Shown: positions 43,740 through 53,211 of the stretch, one piece after another
Numbering within the stretch: the first letter of the stretch is position 1
Layout: each line of letters opens with the position of its first letter
Origin: Monomorium pharaonis
Taxonomy: Eukaryota > Arthropoda > Insecta > Hymenoptera > Formicidae
Assembly: GCF_013373865.1 (NCBI RefSeq)
Contig: NC_050470.1
Location: forward strand, 16,371,244-16,435,243
Reading direction: 5' to 3'
Length of the DNA: 64,000 nt
Notes under the pieces: generated by a model
Seen by the model: the letters and a program-made list of their open reading frames with translations, nothing else
The model's database searches: none
Told to the model about the DNA's origin: nothing
Translations under genes and position numbers: made by a program

Positions 43740-44150
43740 TTATTATCGACTAGCGATCGTGCGCGGATCAAAGCGCGATCGATGCGCAAAGCCGCTACCG
43801 GCGTCCGCGGCACCCCCGACCACTCACGGTTCGTCACTGTTCGGCGAGACGACTAAGGGTGCGGACCAACGGCCACTAGCGACGTCCTCGAGCATTGTAA
43901 GGCCATCACGCTTCGACCACGCGGTAAGGACGGAGCCGACACGGTACCCCCGCATGTCGGGAGATAAGTTAATAGACGCCGTAAGAGAAAATCGCGGCAA
44001 GTAAATTTGATAGTATACCCGAGCATACCCGGGGCCTCGCTCGAGAAACTGCTGTCGCAATTGTACGCTGAATTTCAGTACAAAATGGCTGAAGAAATAA
44101 CGCTCTGAGATTTAAAGTTACATGATGCGCTCAAAAGATGTTACGTTCGA
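43740..44150. other. GC-rich unidentified segment
   Basis: 43740-44060 is G+C-rich in an AT-rich setting, with TACCCGAGCATACCCGGGG near 44017. Short frames on both strands show no recognisable motif. Its composition recalls the LTR at 7150 and the element at 59506, so an element fragment is likely. Confidence 0.35.
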
Positions 44151-44154
44151 GGGA

Positions 44155-44465
44155 TGCTCTAATTCTCGATTGTCCAGCAGATTAGTTCTACAGGCATGAG
44201 CTTCTCAAAGGGCCTAAGGGCGCGGGTAACCTAAGATCTGCGGACGCAAGTGAAGATCTCTTTGTGTTCAGAATGACAATGGTGCTCGCAAGGCTACAAT
44301 ACTATAGTTAGTCCGACAAATCATTCCTGTAGGCAAGAGGTTCTTGGAGAGCCTAAGAACGAGAGCAAGTCCAGATCTGCAGACGAGAAATAGCCTACCG
44401 TGCTCGCAAAGCTACAGCTGTAGTTAGTCCGACAGATCAGTCCTGTAGGCGCGAGGTCCTTCCTG
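44155..44465. repeat. ~120-bp tandem repeat, about 2.5 units
   Basis: The unit GTGCTCGCAARGCTACA...TAGTTAGTCCGACARATCA...CCTGTAGGCRMGAGGTYCTT recurs at 44281 and 44399. A diverged partial unit precedes it at 44170-44280 (CAGATTAGTTCTACAGGCATGAG, AAGATCTGCGGACG). Confidence 0.7.
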
Positions 44466-45510
44466 TCCTCCTTCGCTCCTTCTTCATTCCATCCTCTTTT
44501 TCTTCCCTCAGATTCCAGCCTATCTCCCCGCAACCCTTTCTCTTCTTCACCCCTTCTTCTCTGCCTCCTTCCTCTCTTTCTGATCTTTTTGTAAAACCCC
44601 CCTACGTTTCACTTTCTCTTTTGCCTCTCTTTCTTCGGCTTCTCTCCTCTTCTCCTCCTCCTTCCATTTCTGCTCTTCTCTTTGCGTTCTAACTTTACCT
44701 CCTGTCTTCCTCTCTTCGTCTTTCTCCAACCTCCTCTTCCTCTTCTCCTCCTCTCTCCTTCCCTTCATCTTCTCTCCTTTGTACCTTTGTCTTCCTCTTT
44801 CTTTCCCTAATCTCTCTTTCATCCTCTCTACACCTTCACTCTCTCTTTCACCTCCAACCTTCATGCACCTTCCTCTCACTATTACCATCATCTCTTCCAG
44901 ATACCTCCTTATGTCTCTCAGCTTTCCCATGACCTTCTCCATTCTATCTTTCTCCATTTACTTGCTCACCCCTTTGCTCTTCTTACTTTCTCTCGTACTC
45001 TTCTCTCGCTACACTATTACAAGCCTACCATAACCTTATCTCCTATCATTCGTCCACATAGTCTTCACTCGACCATCGATTTTCTATCGACATATCGCAC
45101 ATACTCTGACTCTCACTTTCATCTATACTGCTGCCATCTTCCGGCCTCGTCTTCCTCCTTGCTCCAACCAACTTACACCGCCCTCTCCCACCAGTCTCCT
45201 GCATCGGATCTATACATCAGTCCTCTTCCTTTGCTCACTGGCTCCGTATCCTCCTTCCTTCAATTTCTTCCATGTCATCCCATATCCTTGCCTTCTCTCC
45301 TACTGCTTCCTATCCACTTTCCTCCTTGTTCTACAACTTTCCTTTCGTTCTCCTACTTCCCTCCAACCGCCCGATCACTATTATCCATTATCTTATCGAT
45401 ACTTCTTAACTCTTCTCCCTCACACTTTTCTTACATTTAATTCTCACAATCAAAAACCGAAGCCAATCGCCCTTCCTGCCACACCACCGCGGCGCCATGA
45501 CGAATCCTTG
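44466..45510 (-). mobile_element. LINE 5' region, purine-rich coding strand (truncated)
   Basis: The minus strand is purine-rich. It carries an ORF1-like frame and, upstream, AGTGATCGGGCGGTTGGAGGG (45385-45365), which matches the plus-strand sequence at 62840-62860. Both fragments come from one LINE type. No RT motif follows, so the copy is 3'-truncated or rearranged. Confidence 0.6.
44547..44957 (-). pseudogene. LINE ORF1-like coiled-coil protein fragment
   Basis: From an ATG at 44955-44957, 136 codons: MEKDRMEKVMGKLRDIRRYL, VERMKERLGKERGRQRYKG, then a run of Glu/Lys/Arg heptads. It is almost entirely charged and predicted helical, as expected for the coiled-coil of LINE ORF1 proteins. The end is not a recognisable domain boundary. 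Low-complexity sequence makes the family call tentative. Confidence 0.45.
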
Positions 45511-45819
45511 TTACAAAATATACTATTATAATATTACTCACTGTTGATTTTAAATATTTGTACTTAACCCTTCGAGGTCACCCTGGGTGGTTACCACCCA
45601 TCGCTTAAATTCAACACGTTATATCTTTCCGATTTAAGAAAAATGATACTAGTAACGCCATTTAATTGTAATTCAAGGTTTTATCTATGCTCTTGTACTA
45701 TTCTGTAACTGAAAGTCGCGTTGGTTTGTTTTTGGCAGTCGTCCAAAGACAAGGTAAGGTGGTAGTCACCCCTGTGTGACCTCCGTGTAAGTTTTTTTGT
45801 GTTTTTTAATGGTTCGAAT

Positions 45820-46912
45820 GCTGGTGGCGGCGATGGGAATGCTGCTTGGCGTCGAGCTTCTTGATCGGGTGGTAGTGGCGGCTGCGGCGACGGCGGCCTA
45901 TCGCCTACGGTGTGAATCAAGGTGGAAGGCAGGAGCCCTTCACACGAGATTTCCTGAAGGAATCCTATCGGGCACCATTTTTGCAATGGGACAGGATAAG
46001 AGGCCGGTGATTCGTATCTTCGAAAAAGGATACAGGATAAGCTTCCCCGGGCGCTGAAAGTGGAACGGCTCTAAGGGACCGGTTCCTCGGGACGGGGACG
46101 TCTGGTTCACGGACGGCTCCAGAACGAGTGCGGGCTCTGGAGCTGGTCTTTACTGCCAGCGCGACCGGGCAAGAATCGTCGTTCCGCTTGGCGAGCACGC
46201 TACGGTTTTCCAGGCGGAGGTGTTAGCCATCATGAGATGTGCTCAGAACCTATTAGAGTCTGATAGGGTGGGAAGGCGCATCCGGATTTGCTCGGACAGT
46301 CAGGCGGCGCTTAAGGCACTTGAGGGTCCAAGAATTAACTCGCGACTGGTCTGGGATTGCAAGTGCGTACTGGATGAGTTGGCGGAGAAGAATGATGTTG
46401 GCCTAGTATGGATCCCCGGGCATGCAGGGATCAAGGGCAACGAAATGGCGGACTTGCTTGCTAAGGAGGCGGCCGAAACAAGGCTGTTGGGACCTGAGCC
46501 GGCTGTTGGGATCTCCTTCTGCCTAGGCAGGGGGAGAATCAGGAACTGGCTCCGGGACCAGCATCTTGAATACTGGAAGAAAGAAACAGAGAGCAAATGC
46601 AGACAAGCTAGGGTCATGCTGGGGGAGTGCCCCAGCAGGTACCTGGCCAAGAACATAAGATCTCTAAGTAGGAGGGACGCCAGGCTCGCGACACAACTGC
46701 TCACGGGCCATGGCGACCTCAACTACCTGCACAAATTGGGTCGTAGCGATACGCCCAGCTGTAGGTTGTGCGGTGAAGAGAAGGAAACTAGCCTCCACAT
46801 TCTTGGGAACTGCCCAGCATTGGTCGGACCAAGAACACGCCTGCTGGGCTCAGGTTTTCTGGAACCGAACCAGGTGAGGCAGCTGCCTGTGGGGGATCTG
46901 CTCCGCTTCTGA
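45820..46912 (+). pseudogene. LINE ORF2 C-terminus: RNase H domain and Cys/His cluster
   Basis: The open part 46220-46912 plus upstream sequence gives an RNase H fold with all four catalytic acids: Asp in VWFTDGSRTSAG (46105), Glu in FQAEVLAIM, Asp in ICSDSQAALKAL, and Asp in GIKGNEMADLLAKEAAE. After it comes the Cys/His cluster CRLCGEEKETSLHILGNC and a stop at 46910. A frameshift or stop near 46055 separates the RNase H part from the upstream fragment (45820-46057). RNase H after RT is typical of I, R1 and LOA-group LINEs; the (ATT)n tail agrees with this group. RNase H removes the RNA strand after reverse transcription. Confidence 0.85.
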
Positions 46913-47035
46913 AAGGAAGCGGGGCCCCGCTAGGGTAGCTGATAACGGGAAGGTACAATGGACTCGGTCTGAGTGCCAAAGTGAGCCTCGCAGGAGCACT
47001 GCCCCCGTCACCATTATTATTATTATTATTATTAG
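45820..47035 (+). mobile_element. 5'-truncated LINE (RNase H type) with 10-bp target duplication
   Basis: The 10-mer TGGTTCGAAT stands immediately before (45810-45819) and after (47036-47045) the insertion. The element ends in an (ATT)n tail at 47013-47034, as expected for a LINE. Only the 3' part of ORF2 is present. It lies inside the piggyBac-like element and is therefore younger than it. Confidence 0.9.
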
Positions 47036-47893
47036 TGGTTCGAATTTTTGTGTTTTTTGTGATCTAAGAAGTGTAAAAGTATGATATAATACAGATTCTT
47101 ATGCCTAGAATTTTTTTAAAATCTTTATGTTAATTTATTCTTCGAAAATATGCAGCATAATGGCCTATAATTTACGACAGCAACCGAAGTAAGATACAAT
47201 TGTTACAAAATAATGATTTCAACAATGTTAATTCGGATGTCGAGGAAAATCATATTCAAAAAATCATATTCAAACGATTCAGAGCAATCTGTGGACGAGA
47301 TGGACAGTGATCTTGAAAATGTAACGTTAGATTAACGCATTCTAACATTGCGTGCACGCGGTAGACTGCAATCTATTTTGCAAGAAAAAAATGGTTTTGC
47401 GTGACATACAAAAAAGTGACGCTCAAGTAAATACTATCGTAACATGACTTTTCTATGAAAATATCTGTTTTTTAGTATACTAAAATACTCGATGTTTAGT
47501 ATGCAAAATAAATACTCTTTTTGAAAAAATAGTCAAATTTTTTTAACAAAGACATATTTTTTTCCTTGAAGTACAAGACTTGAACAAGAAAAGTCTAAAT
47601 TTTTAGTTAAAAATATTGAAAATTAAAAAAGTTATGATTTATTTTGTAAAAATAAATCATCTTTTTTTCTAATGTTGGAAAATTAAAAAATTTTTTTAGA
47701 TACTAACGGTTTTAGATTTTTGCTTAAATAATATCAGAATACTGTTTCCAAACATTCAAGTTTATCCATGAATTTTTTTGTTAGCATATCTTTGACAAAT
47801 ACATAAATACAGCATTTAAAAGATGACGATGGGTGGTAACCACCCAGTGTGACCTCGACGTTAGAAAAAAGAAGTGTGACGTCGAAGCGTTAA

Positions 47894-48312
47894 AACGTTT
47901 CTGAAAAATTTCTGAAAGATTGCATAGGTAATAAAAAATTTAATTACAATAAAATAGTTACTATACAAAAAATTTATCGTATTTTTGTTATTAAATAGTA
48001 TTTTTATGAGATGTCCTACATTTTTGTCAAAACATTACATTTGTATCGCCGATAAATATTATATAGTGTTTCGAAAAAAATAACAACACCTGATTTAAAC
48101 TTAATTTTTTATGTATTTCCGTCATGTGACATAATTTTAACTAGCTTCATCAAAAAAATAAAGCAAATTTTTATAATATATTCCACATATTATTTCGCAT
48201 ATATATACAAATCAGCAAAAAAACTAAATTTATATTTATTTATAAAAATATTATTTAACTATACATGTTTTTTCTTTTTGGCATATATTGAACTGATCTA
48301 TAACAAATATAT
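47894..48312 (+). repeat. Fragment of an older relative of the 1.7-kb element
   Basis: GTTTCTGAAAAATTTCTGAAAGATTG at 47897 and CTATACATGTTTTTTC...GAACTGATCTATAACAAATAT at 48259-48311 match the interior of the family at 38390-38410 and 51485-51540. The core module is cut at its first third by the mariner (48315) and continues at 51268. Confidence 0.55.
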
Positions 48313-48314
48313 TA

Positions 48315-49563
48315 GAATGTTGAATAAGTTCTCGCTGTTTTTTCGAAAATTAATGCGTTATTTAAAAAAACCTGTCACTGAAGGTATTGTCTATCGCTAG
48401 CCATTACTTTTTCCCATCATTCTGGCAGCATTTGAATTCCACGTCGGAAAAACGACACGTCTTTTGAAGCTATCCAAAAGTCGACCCATTTTTTGGCATT
48501 TTCATAAAAATGGAAGTGCTGCCAGGCCATGTGCCATCGATCGGAACAAGGATCGTAGTCGGAAGGCGCAAATTTCGGTGAATACGGCGGATAGGGTAGG
48601 CGTTACCATTTAACCGTTTCCAAGTTTTCACAGGTTTTGCAACATTTGGCCGAGCGTTATCATGCTGCAAAATTACTTTGTCGTGTCTCTGCTTGTATAG
48701 CGGCTGTTTTTCCTTCAATGCCCGACTCAAACGCATCAATTGTAGTCGATAGCGATCTCCCGTAATGATTTCATTCGGTTTGAGCAGCTCATAATAAATT
48801 ACACCCAGCTGATCCCACCAAATGCAGAGCAAAAGCTTGGAACCATGGATATTCGGCTTTGCCGACGATGTTGATGCATGGTCGGGCTTAGACCACGGTT
48901 TTCTACGTTTAGGGTTATCGTTGTGTATCTACTTTTTATCACCAGTCACGATACGATGCAAGAATCCTTTTCTTTTCTACCGTTGAAGTAACTGTTTACA
49001 CGTGAAAAGACGCCGTTCAACGTCTCTTGGCTTCAACTGGTACGGCACCCAATGACTTTGCTTTTGAATTATTCCTAATGCTTTTAAACGTTTCGAAACT
49101 GTTGTGTGATCAACTCCTAATGATTCTGCAAATTCAGCTAGCGTATAACATGAGTCTTCATGAAGTAATGCCTCCAATTCTTTGTCTTTAAACTTTTTCG
49201 GTGTGCCAGAGCAATCTTTATCTTCAATATCAAAATCATTATTTTTGAAGCGTCTAAACCAATCTCTGCATGTTGTTTCCGACAAAGCCGTAAGGCTCAA
49301 CAAGAATTCTGTATGCTTCAGCTGCAGATTTTTTTTACCAAAGTAGTGAAGTAAAATTCCTCGTAAATACTCTTCTTTTTGGCACGAAAGACATGTTTAA
49401 CACTATGAAAAACAAAGTTGTTTACACTTCGGCGAAATGACATACATTGAATTTCAAGGTTGTTTATAGTACTTCTATGTACATGCGTCACCGTCTTCAA
49501 CTACGCGCAAGTAGTTCTAATAACGCTATCAGTTGGAAAACAGCAAGAACTTATTCAACTTCC
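48315..49563 (-). mobile_element. mariner transposon, inactivated, 1.25 kb
   Basis: Terminal inverted repeats of about 25 bp share GTTGAATAAGTTCTYGCTGT (left GAATGTTGAATAAG, right reverse complement GGAAGTTGAATAAG). TA dinucleotides stand on both sides (48313-48314 and 49564-49565). The length is normal for mariner. It inserted inside the core module of an older element. Confidence 0.88.
48435..49400 (-). pseudogene. mariner transposase pseudogene
   Basis: The minus strand reads KEEYLRGILLHYFGKKNLQL, SETTCRDWFRRFKNNDFDIE, a helix-turn-helix part YTLAEFAESLGVDHTTVSKR, TGDKK*IHNDNPKRRKPWSK, LLLCIWWDQLGVIYYELLKP, LQHDNARPNVAKPVKTW and SPKFAPSDYD. These are the mos1-type landmarks. The second catalytic Asp (HDNARP) and the SPKFAPSDYD Asp are still visible, but TGDKKW has become TGDKK-stop, and frameshifts break the frame near 48976 and 48600. 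It has a normal domain order for the family, whose intact members are about 345 residues. Confidence 0.88.
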
Positions 49564-49567
49564 TAAT

Positions 49568-51267
49568 CCACTCGGCATGTAATGTTTCTAAAATATTTTA
49601 TTTGAAATGTTACACTGTATACAGCAATATAACAGAAATATTTCACGACTATTTTTGCAACACTTCTGCAATGTTTCAATGTCCGCGATCATTTCAAGTG
49701 CAATCTTTTTGAAAGATTTTAGTAATATTTTGATACTATTACTGAAATATTTCTGAAACATATCTATGCAGATAGCAGAAACATTTCAGAAAATATCTTG
49801 AATACATTTTATCCAAGAAATTGCAGATACACTTAAAAAATATTATTGTAATATAATAATAATTAAAACAGATGAAATTATTAAATGTAAAGATAAAAAT
49901 GAAATTGCCTATATTGGTTTATAGCGGGTTTTGATATTGAATAATTTGTGTAATTTTTACTATTTCTTATGAACTATGTCGCATTCTTGTCATATTTAGT
50001 GACTGTTTCAAGACCGATAAAATGCGCACAGTTCATATATATGAGTTAGAAACAATAAAAATTATACCAAAATTTTTTAGTACCAAAATCTGTTATAGAT
50101 CAATATAGGCGATCTTATTTGTATATTTATTTTGGACAGTTTTATCGGTCCTATTTCTCAATTATTATTATTGTATTACAATAATATTTTTTAAATGTAA
50201 GCAATCTTATTTTTATGTAATACAATAGTTTTAAAATATATTTTAAAAATGTTTAATACATTGATTATGTTAATAAAGGTTTACTTTAATAAAGGTTTAT
50301 AGATTTGCATCATTATAAAAATTTGTAACAGAACACTTCCATTTTGTCATAATTTTTTAAAACTTTATTTTGTTTTAGTAACATTAAAAAAAGATATTCA
50401 TTTTATAACATTACAAAAAAGTAATATATCGTAAAAAGAGACTTGTTGCATGAGAAAATAAAAAAAAAATAAATAAATATTTAGAGTGAATGCTCTAAGG
50501 TGTACAATAGATAGAAAGATAGAAAGGATTGAAGTAAAAGTCTCATATTATTTTGCAATGTTGCAATAGTAATCAAGATATCAATTTTTTTAACTTATAT
50601 AAATGAGAACGCATCGAGGAAATTATAAGCGTTGAAAAGGTAATATCTCAGTAATTATTGCAATAAAGTATTAAATATTTATAAAGTATTAAATAAAATA
50701 ATATGTGCACATTAAAATAAGGTTTTTTTTATTGTTTATTTCATGTATACTTTAATGTTATCATTATTAACTATATAATTATATAGAGAATATGTTTTTA
50801 TGTCAATTTTAAACATTCAGAAATGTTTTTGAATCATTATATTTGCAATATTTCTTGTGCAGTATTGCAGAAATTCATTTTCAGCAATTTAAATTTTTAT
50901 TGTCTACACAATCCTTCAGAAATTTTTTAGAAATACTTTAAATGCAATGTTACGTTTGATATTTTGCAGAAATATTCATTGTGTAAGAAATATTAATATT
51001 ACTTTATAATTTTCCAGAAATATTTTTGAAATAATGCATTTGTCACATTTCTTTCGTAATATTACAGATCCATACAAATATGAAAGCAAACTTTTTTATT
51101 TTCTCTCAAAGATTTCAAAAATATTGCATTTGCATTATTATAAAAATATGGTGTAGATTTATTTTTAAAATATTTCACATGCAAAGTTACAATTAAAATA
51201 TTAACGAAATTTTTATGTACCATTTTCAAATATTACAATATTTCAACAACATTACTTGCCAAGTGGG
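49568..51267 (-). mobile_element. 1.7-kb non-coding TIR element, uninterrupted copy
   Basis: It runs CCACTCGGCATGTAATGTTTC to ACATTACTTGCCAAGTGGG and is the reverse complement of 38052-41909 without the LTR retrotransposon. It preserves the pre-insertion sequence AAGTATTAAATATTTATAAAG at about 50667-50687. No ORF; microsatellite-like repetition of AAATATTTCTGAAA on both sides. Confidence 0.85.
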
Positions 51268-51410
51268 AATATATTCGTAAACATCAAGTGTTTATGGATA
51301 ACAAAGTATTAGTTTGTGTATGATCTTCGAGTTCAACGTCGATGACAATTGGATGAGTGATCGTTTTTTCGATTGTAAAAGTTGAGCAATGCTATAAGAG
51401 ATGTAACCAT
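51268..51410 (+). repeat. Core module with 5S-like segment, copy B (diverged)
   Basis: TTTATGGATAACAAAGTATTAG is followed by the 5S-like part 51320-51381 (TGATCTTCGAGTTCAACGTCG, ATTGGATGAGTGATCG). It continues the module cut at 48312 by the mariner and the 1.7-kb element. The most diverged of the three copies. Confidence 0.55.
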
Positions 51411-52005
51411 CCACACGGCATGTAACATTGCTGAAATATTGTAACGTTCGGAAATGGTATAGAAATATTTCATTAACATTTTAATCTATACATGTTTGAT
51501 CTTTCTGACATTTTTTGAACTGATCTATAACAAATATGTTTCCGTAAAAATAAAGTATTCATCATAGATTATCACGAAATGTTAGTCCGCGTACGATCTT
51601 TGAGGTCAAGCAACGGCGGCTAACAATTGGATGGGTGACCGTTTTTCCGATTGTAAAAATTAAACTATTTATAATAGATGTAACTATGGTTCGGGTGGTC
51701 GCGATATGTAAGGTACCATTGCGGTGGAAAATTTGTGCAATGTGGGTATAAGTTAGACGAAACATGTACCCGAAATATTTTCTAAAATGTTTCTGGAATA
51801 TTTTACATTGACATGTTCCAGAAAATTTTAGAAATATTATCAAAATATTACAGAAATTTTTCAGCAAGATTGCATTTGAAATGATCACGGACATTGAAAC
51901 ATTGCAGAAATGTTGCAGAAACAGTGAAATATTTTTGTGATATTGCTGTAGAAGTGTAATATTTCAAATAAAAGGTTTTAGAAATATTATATGCCAAGTG
52001 GGTAT
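51411..52005 (+). mobile_element. Short (590-bp) member of the CCCACTCGG family
   Basis: It starts CACACGGCATGTAACATTGC, matching the left end at 38052, and ends AAATATTATATGCCAAGTGGG, matching the right end at 41909. It contains the full core module (51519-51660) and drops most of the AT-rich interior of the 1.7-kb copies. Confidence 0.7.
51519..51660 (+). repeat. Core module with 5S-rRNA-like segment, copy C
   Basis: GAACTGATCTATAACAAATATG, then ATAGATTATCACGAAATG, then the 5S-like part 51592-51655: CGATCTTTGAGGTCAAGCAA, CGGCGGCTAACAATTGG, ATGGGTGACCG. This matches the 5S internal promoter region (AAGTTAAGCAACG...GGATGGGTGACCG) and is collinear over its full length with copy A inside a different element. 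Confidence 0.72.
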
Positions 52006-52330
52006 GATTTGGATGATCGCGGTTTGTGTAATGCACCATTGCGGTGAAAGATTTTTGCAATATGGATGCAAGCTGAATGAGACATGTATGTACCCAAAAC
52101 GTCTTCTAAAATGTTTCCGTAATATTTTACATAGTTATATTTCAGAAATATTACCGGAATATTGCTGAAATCTTTCAGCGAAGTTGCATTTGACATGGTC
52201 GCGGACATTGAAGCGTTACACAAATGTTGCAGAAATGGTTGTCAAAATATTTTCGTAACATTGTTGTAATATTAAAAGTGTAATATTAAAAATAAAATGT
52301 TTTAGAAATATTATATGCCAAATGGAGAGG
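52006..52330 (+). repeat. Partial right end of the same family
   Basis: The terminal phrases repeat once more: GTTTGTGTAATGCACCATTGCGG, CGCGGACATTGAAGCGTTAC, and the end AAATATTATATGCCAAATGG at 52304-52323. No matching left end, so this is a truncated tandem copy. Confidence 0.6.
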
Positions 52331-53043
52331 ATGTCAAACATTTTTGCAATATTTATAGAATATTGGAAATACATGACGTCAAAATAATATTGTAATTATG
52401 TAATATTCTTTATAGAATATTACAATTACAATATTCCTAAAATATTTCTATAAAGTTTGTAATATGTTGTAAAATTGTATGTAATATTCTTGAAATCTTT
52501 TAGCAATGTCTTATATTGTAAACAAGTGAACTTTTAATAATAATTTTGTTATAAATATATATAACATAGCAAAGTTGAGATATGAGGCTTTTATATAAAA
52601 CATTTTTTGATATTTTGTTTTGTTTATGATATAGTCTCCCCCCTCCTTACATTTGTGCCAAGTTTTATTAAAATCTGAATTCATGTTAGTGAGCTTCTCT
52701 TATTAATTAGTGCCTTAATATTGTACTGTTTCACACCAAAAATTGAAATTCAGCACAGTAGCAGTATTGTTTCATTTAGCTTCAGTTTATAATTTTGCGT
52801 GAAACCTGTACAAACATGTTGTAGCTACTGAAGGAGTGACAATCGTAGTTATTATTGCATTGCTATCCCCTACTTACTCTACTTACATGTGTCGAGTGCA
52901 TAGGGAAGAGATAGTTTGTGTTATTGTGGGGTTTCATTTACATAATTTAAATAAATAATATCCTTCTCCCATCTAGGCCTCCAAACTTAAAGATTAATAA
53001 TTTCTTTTGCTTAAAACTTTGAAAAATATATTCATGTACAAAC
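52331..53043. other. AT-rich intron end, no element recognised
   Basis: No gene or repeat supported apart from AT-rich phrases at 52380-52450 (ATATTGTAATTATGTAATATTC and a near-inverted partner). Confidence 0.4.
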
Positions 53044-53211
53044 CTATAAGGTCGTTCACCCGAGTGCGTCCTCATATGTGTAGTTACTGAGCTGCTTTGC
53101 GAAAATCTCCTGTCACACACCGGACACCGGAAAGGTTTTTCACCAGAATGTGTCCTTGCATGTGCGGTTAGATTCGCTGCCTGACTAAATGCTTTCGAGC
53201 ACGCATGACAC
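53044..53211 (-). CDS. gl: glass transcription factor, internal exon (zinc fingers 2-3)
   Basis: The minus-strand exon of 168 bp has acceptor TTTGAAAAG| at 53212 and donor TATAG|GTTTGT at 53043. It enters and leaves in phase 2, splitting an Arg codon at both ends. It encodes CHACSKAFSQAANLTAHART-H and CPVCDRRFSQSSSVTTHMRT-H, joined by SGEKPFR and followed by SGERPY. These match fingers 2 and 3 of Drosophila Glass almost residue for residue (SFSQAANLTAH, CDRRFSQSSSVTTHMRTH). Together with 20986-21151 it gives four of the five fingers. Finger 1 (a Cys-x2-Cys-Gly-Lys type unit) was searched for upstream to 64000 on the minus strand and not found. Confidence 0.92.

Larger units (their letters stand above)
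45568..47889. mobile_element. piggyBac-like element with TTAA target site, 2.3 kb
   Basis: The left end is TTAA|CCCTTCGAGGTCACCCTGG. On the right CCACCCAGTGTGACCTCGACG is followed by TTAG, and 24 bases further a second end-like copy (GTGTGACGTCGAAGCG) is followed by TTAA at 47890-47893. The subterminal palindrome GGGTGGTTACCACCC is present at both ends. CCC ends and TTAA fit piggyBac. Inside, apart from a later LINE insertion, no intact transposase is seen; a few acidic codons at 47220-47340 could be its N-terminal relic. Confidence 0.7.
21152..53043 (-). other. gl: Giant glass intron (about 31.9 kb) between fingers 3 and 4
   Basis: The donor TATAG|GTTTGT is at 53043 and the acceptor TTTTCTAG at 21152. 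Both adjoining exons break a codon after its second base (AG|G, Arg), so splicing restores the linker ERPYR-C. Nearly all recognisable intron content is transposable-element or satellite DNA: LINEs in both orientations, LTR, mariner, piggyBac-like, foldback and MITE elements. No exon-like host sequence was recognised inside it. 21190-22130 is AT-rich with no feature I can support. Confidence 0.85.

Noticed and set aside
43759..44060. Overlapping frames in a G+C-rich block
   Set aside because: Length is expected by chance at this composition, and neither strand shows a motif.
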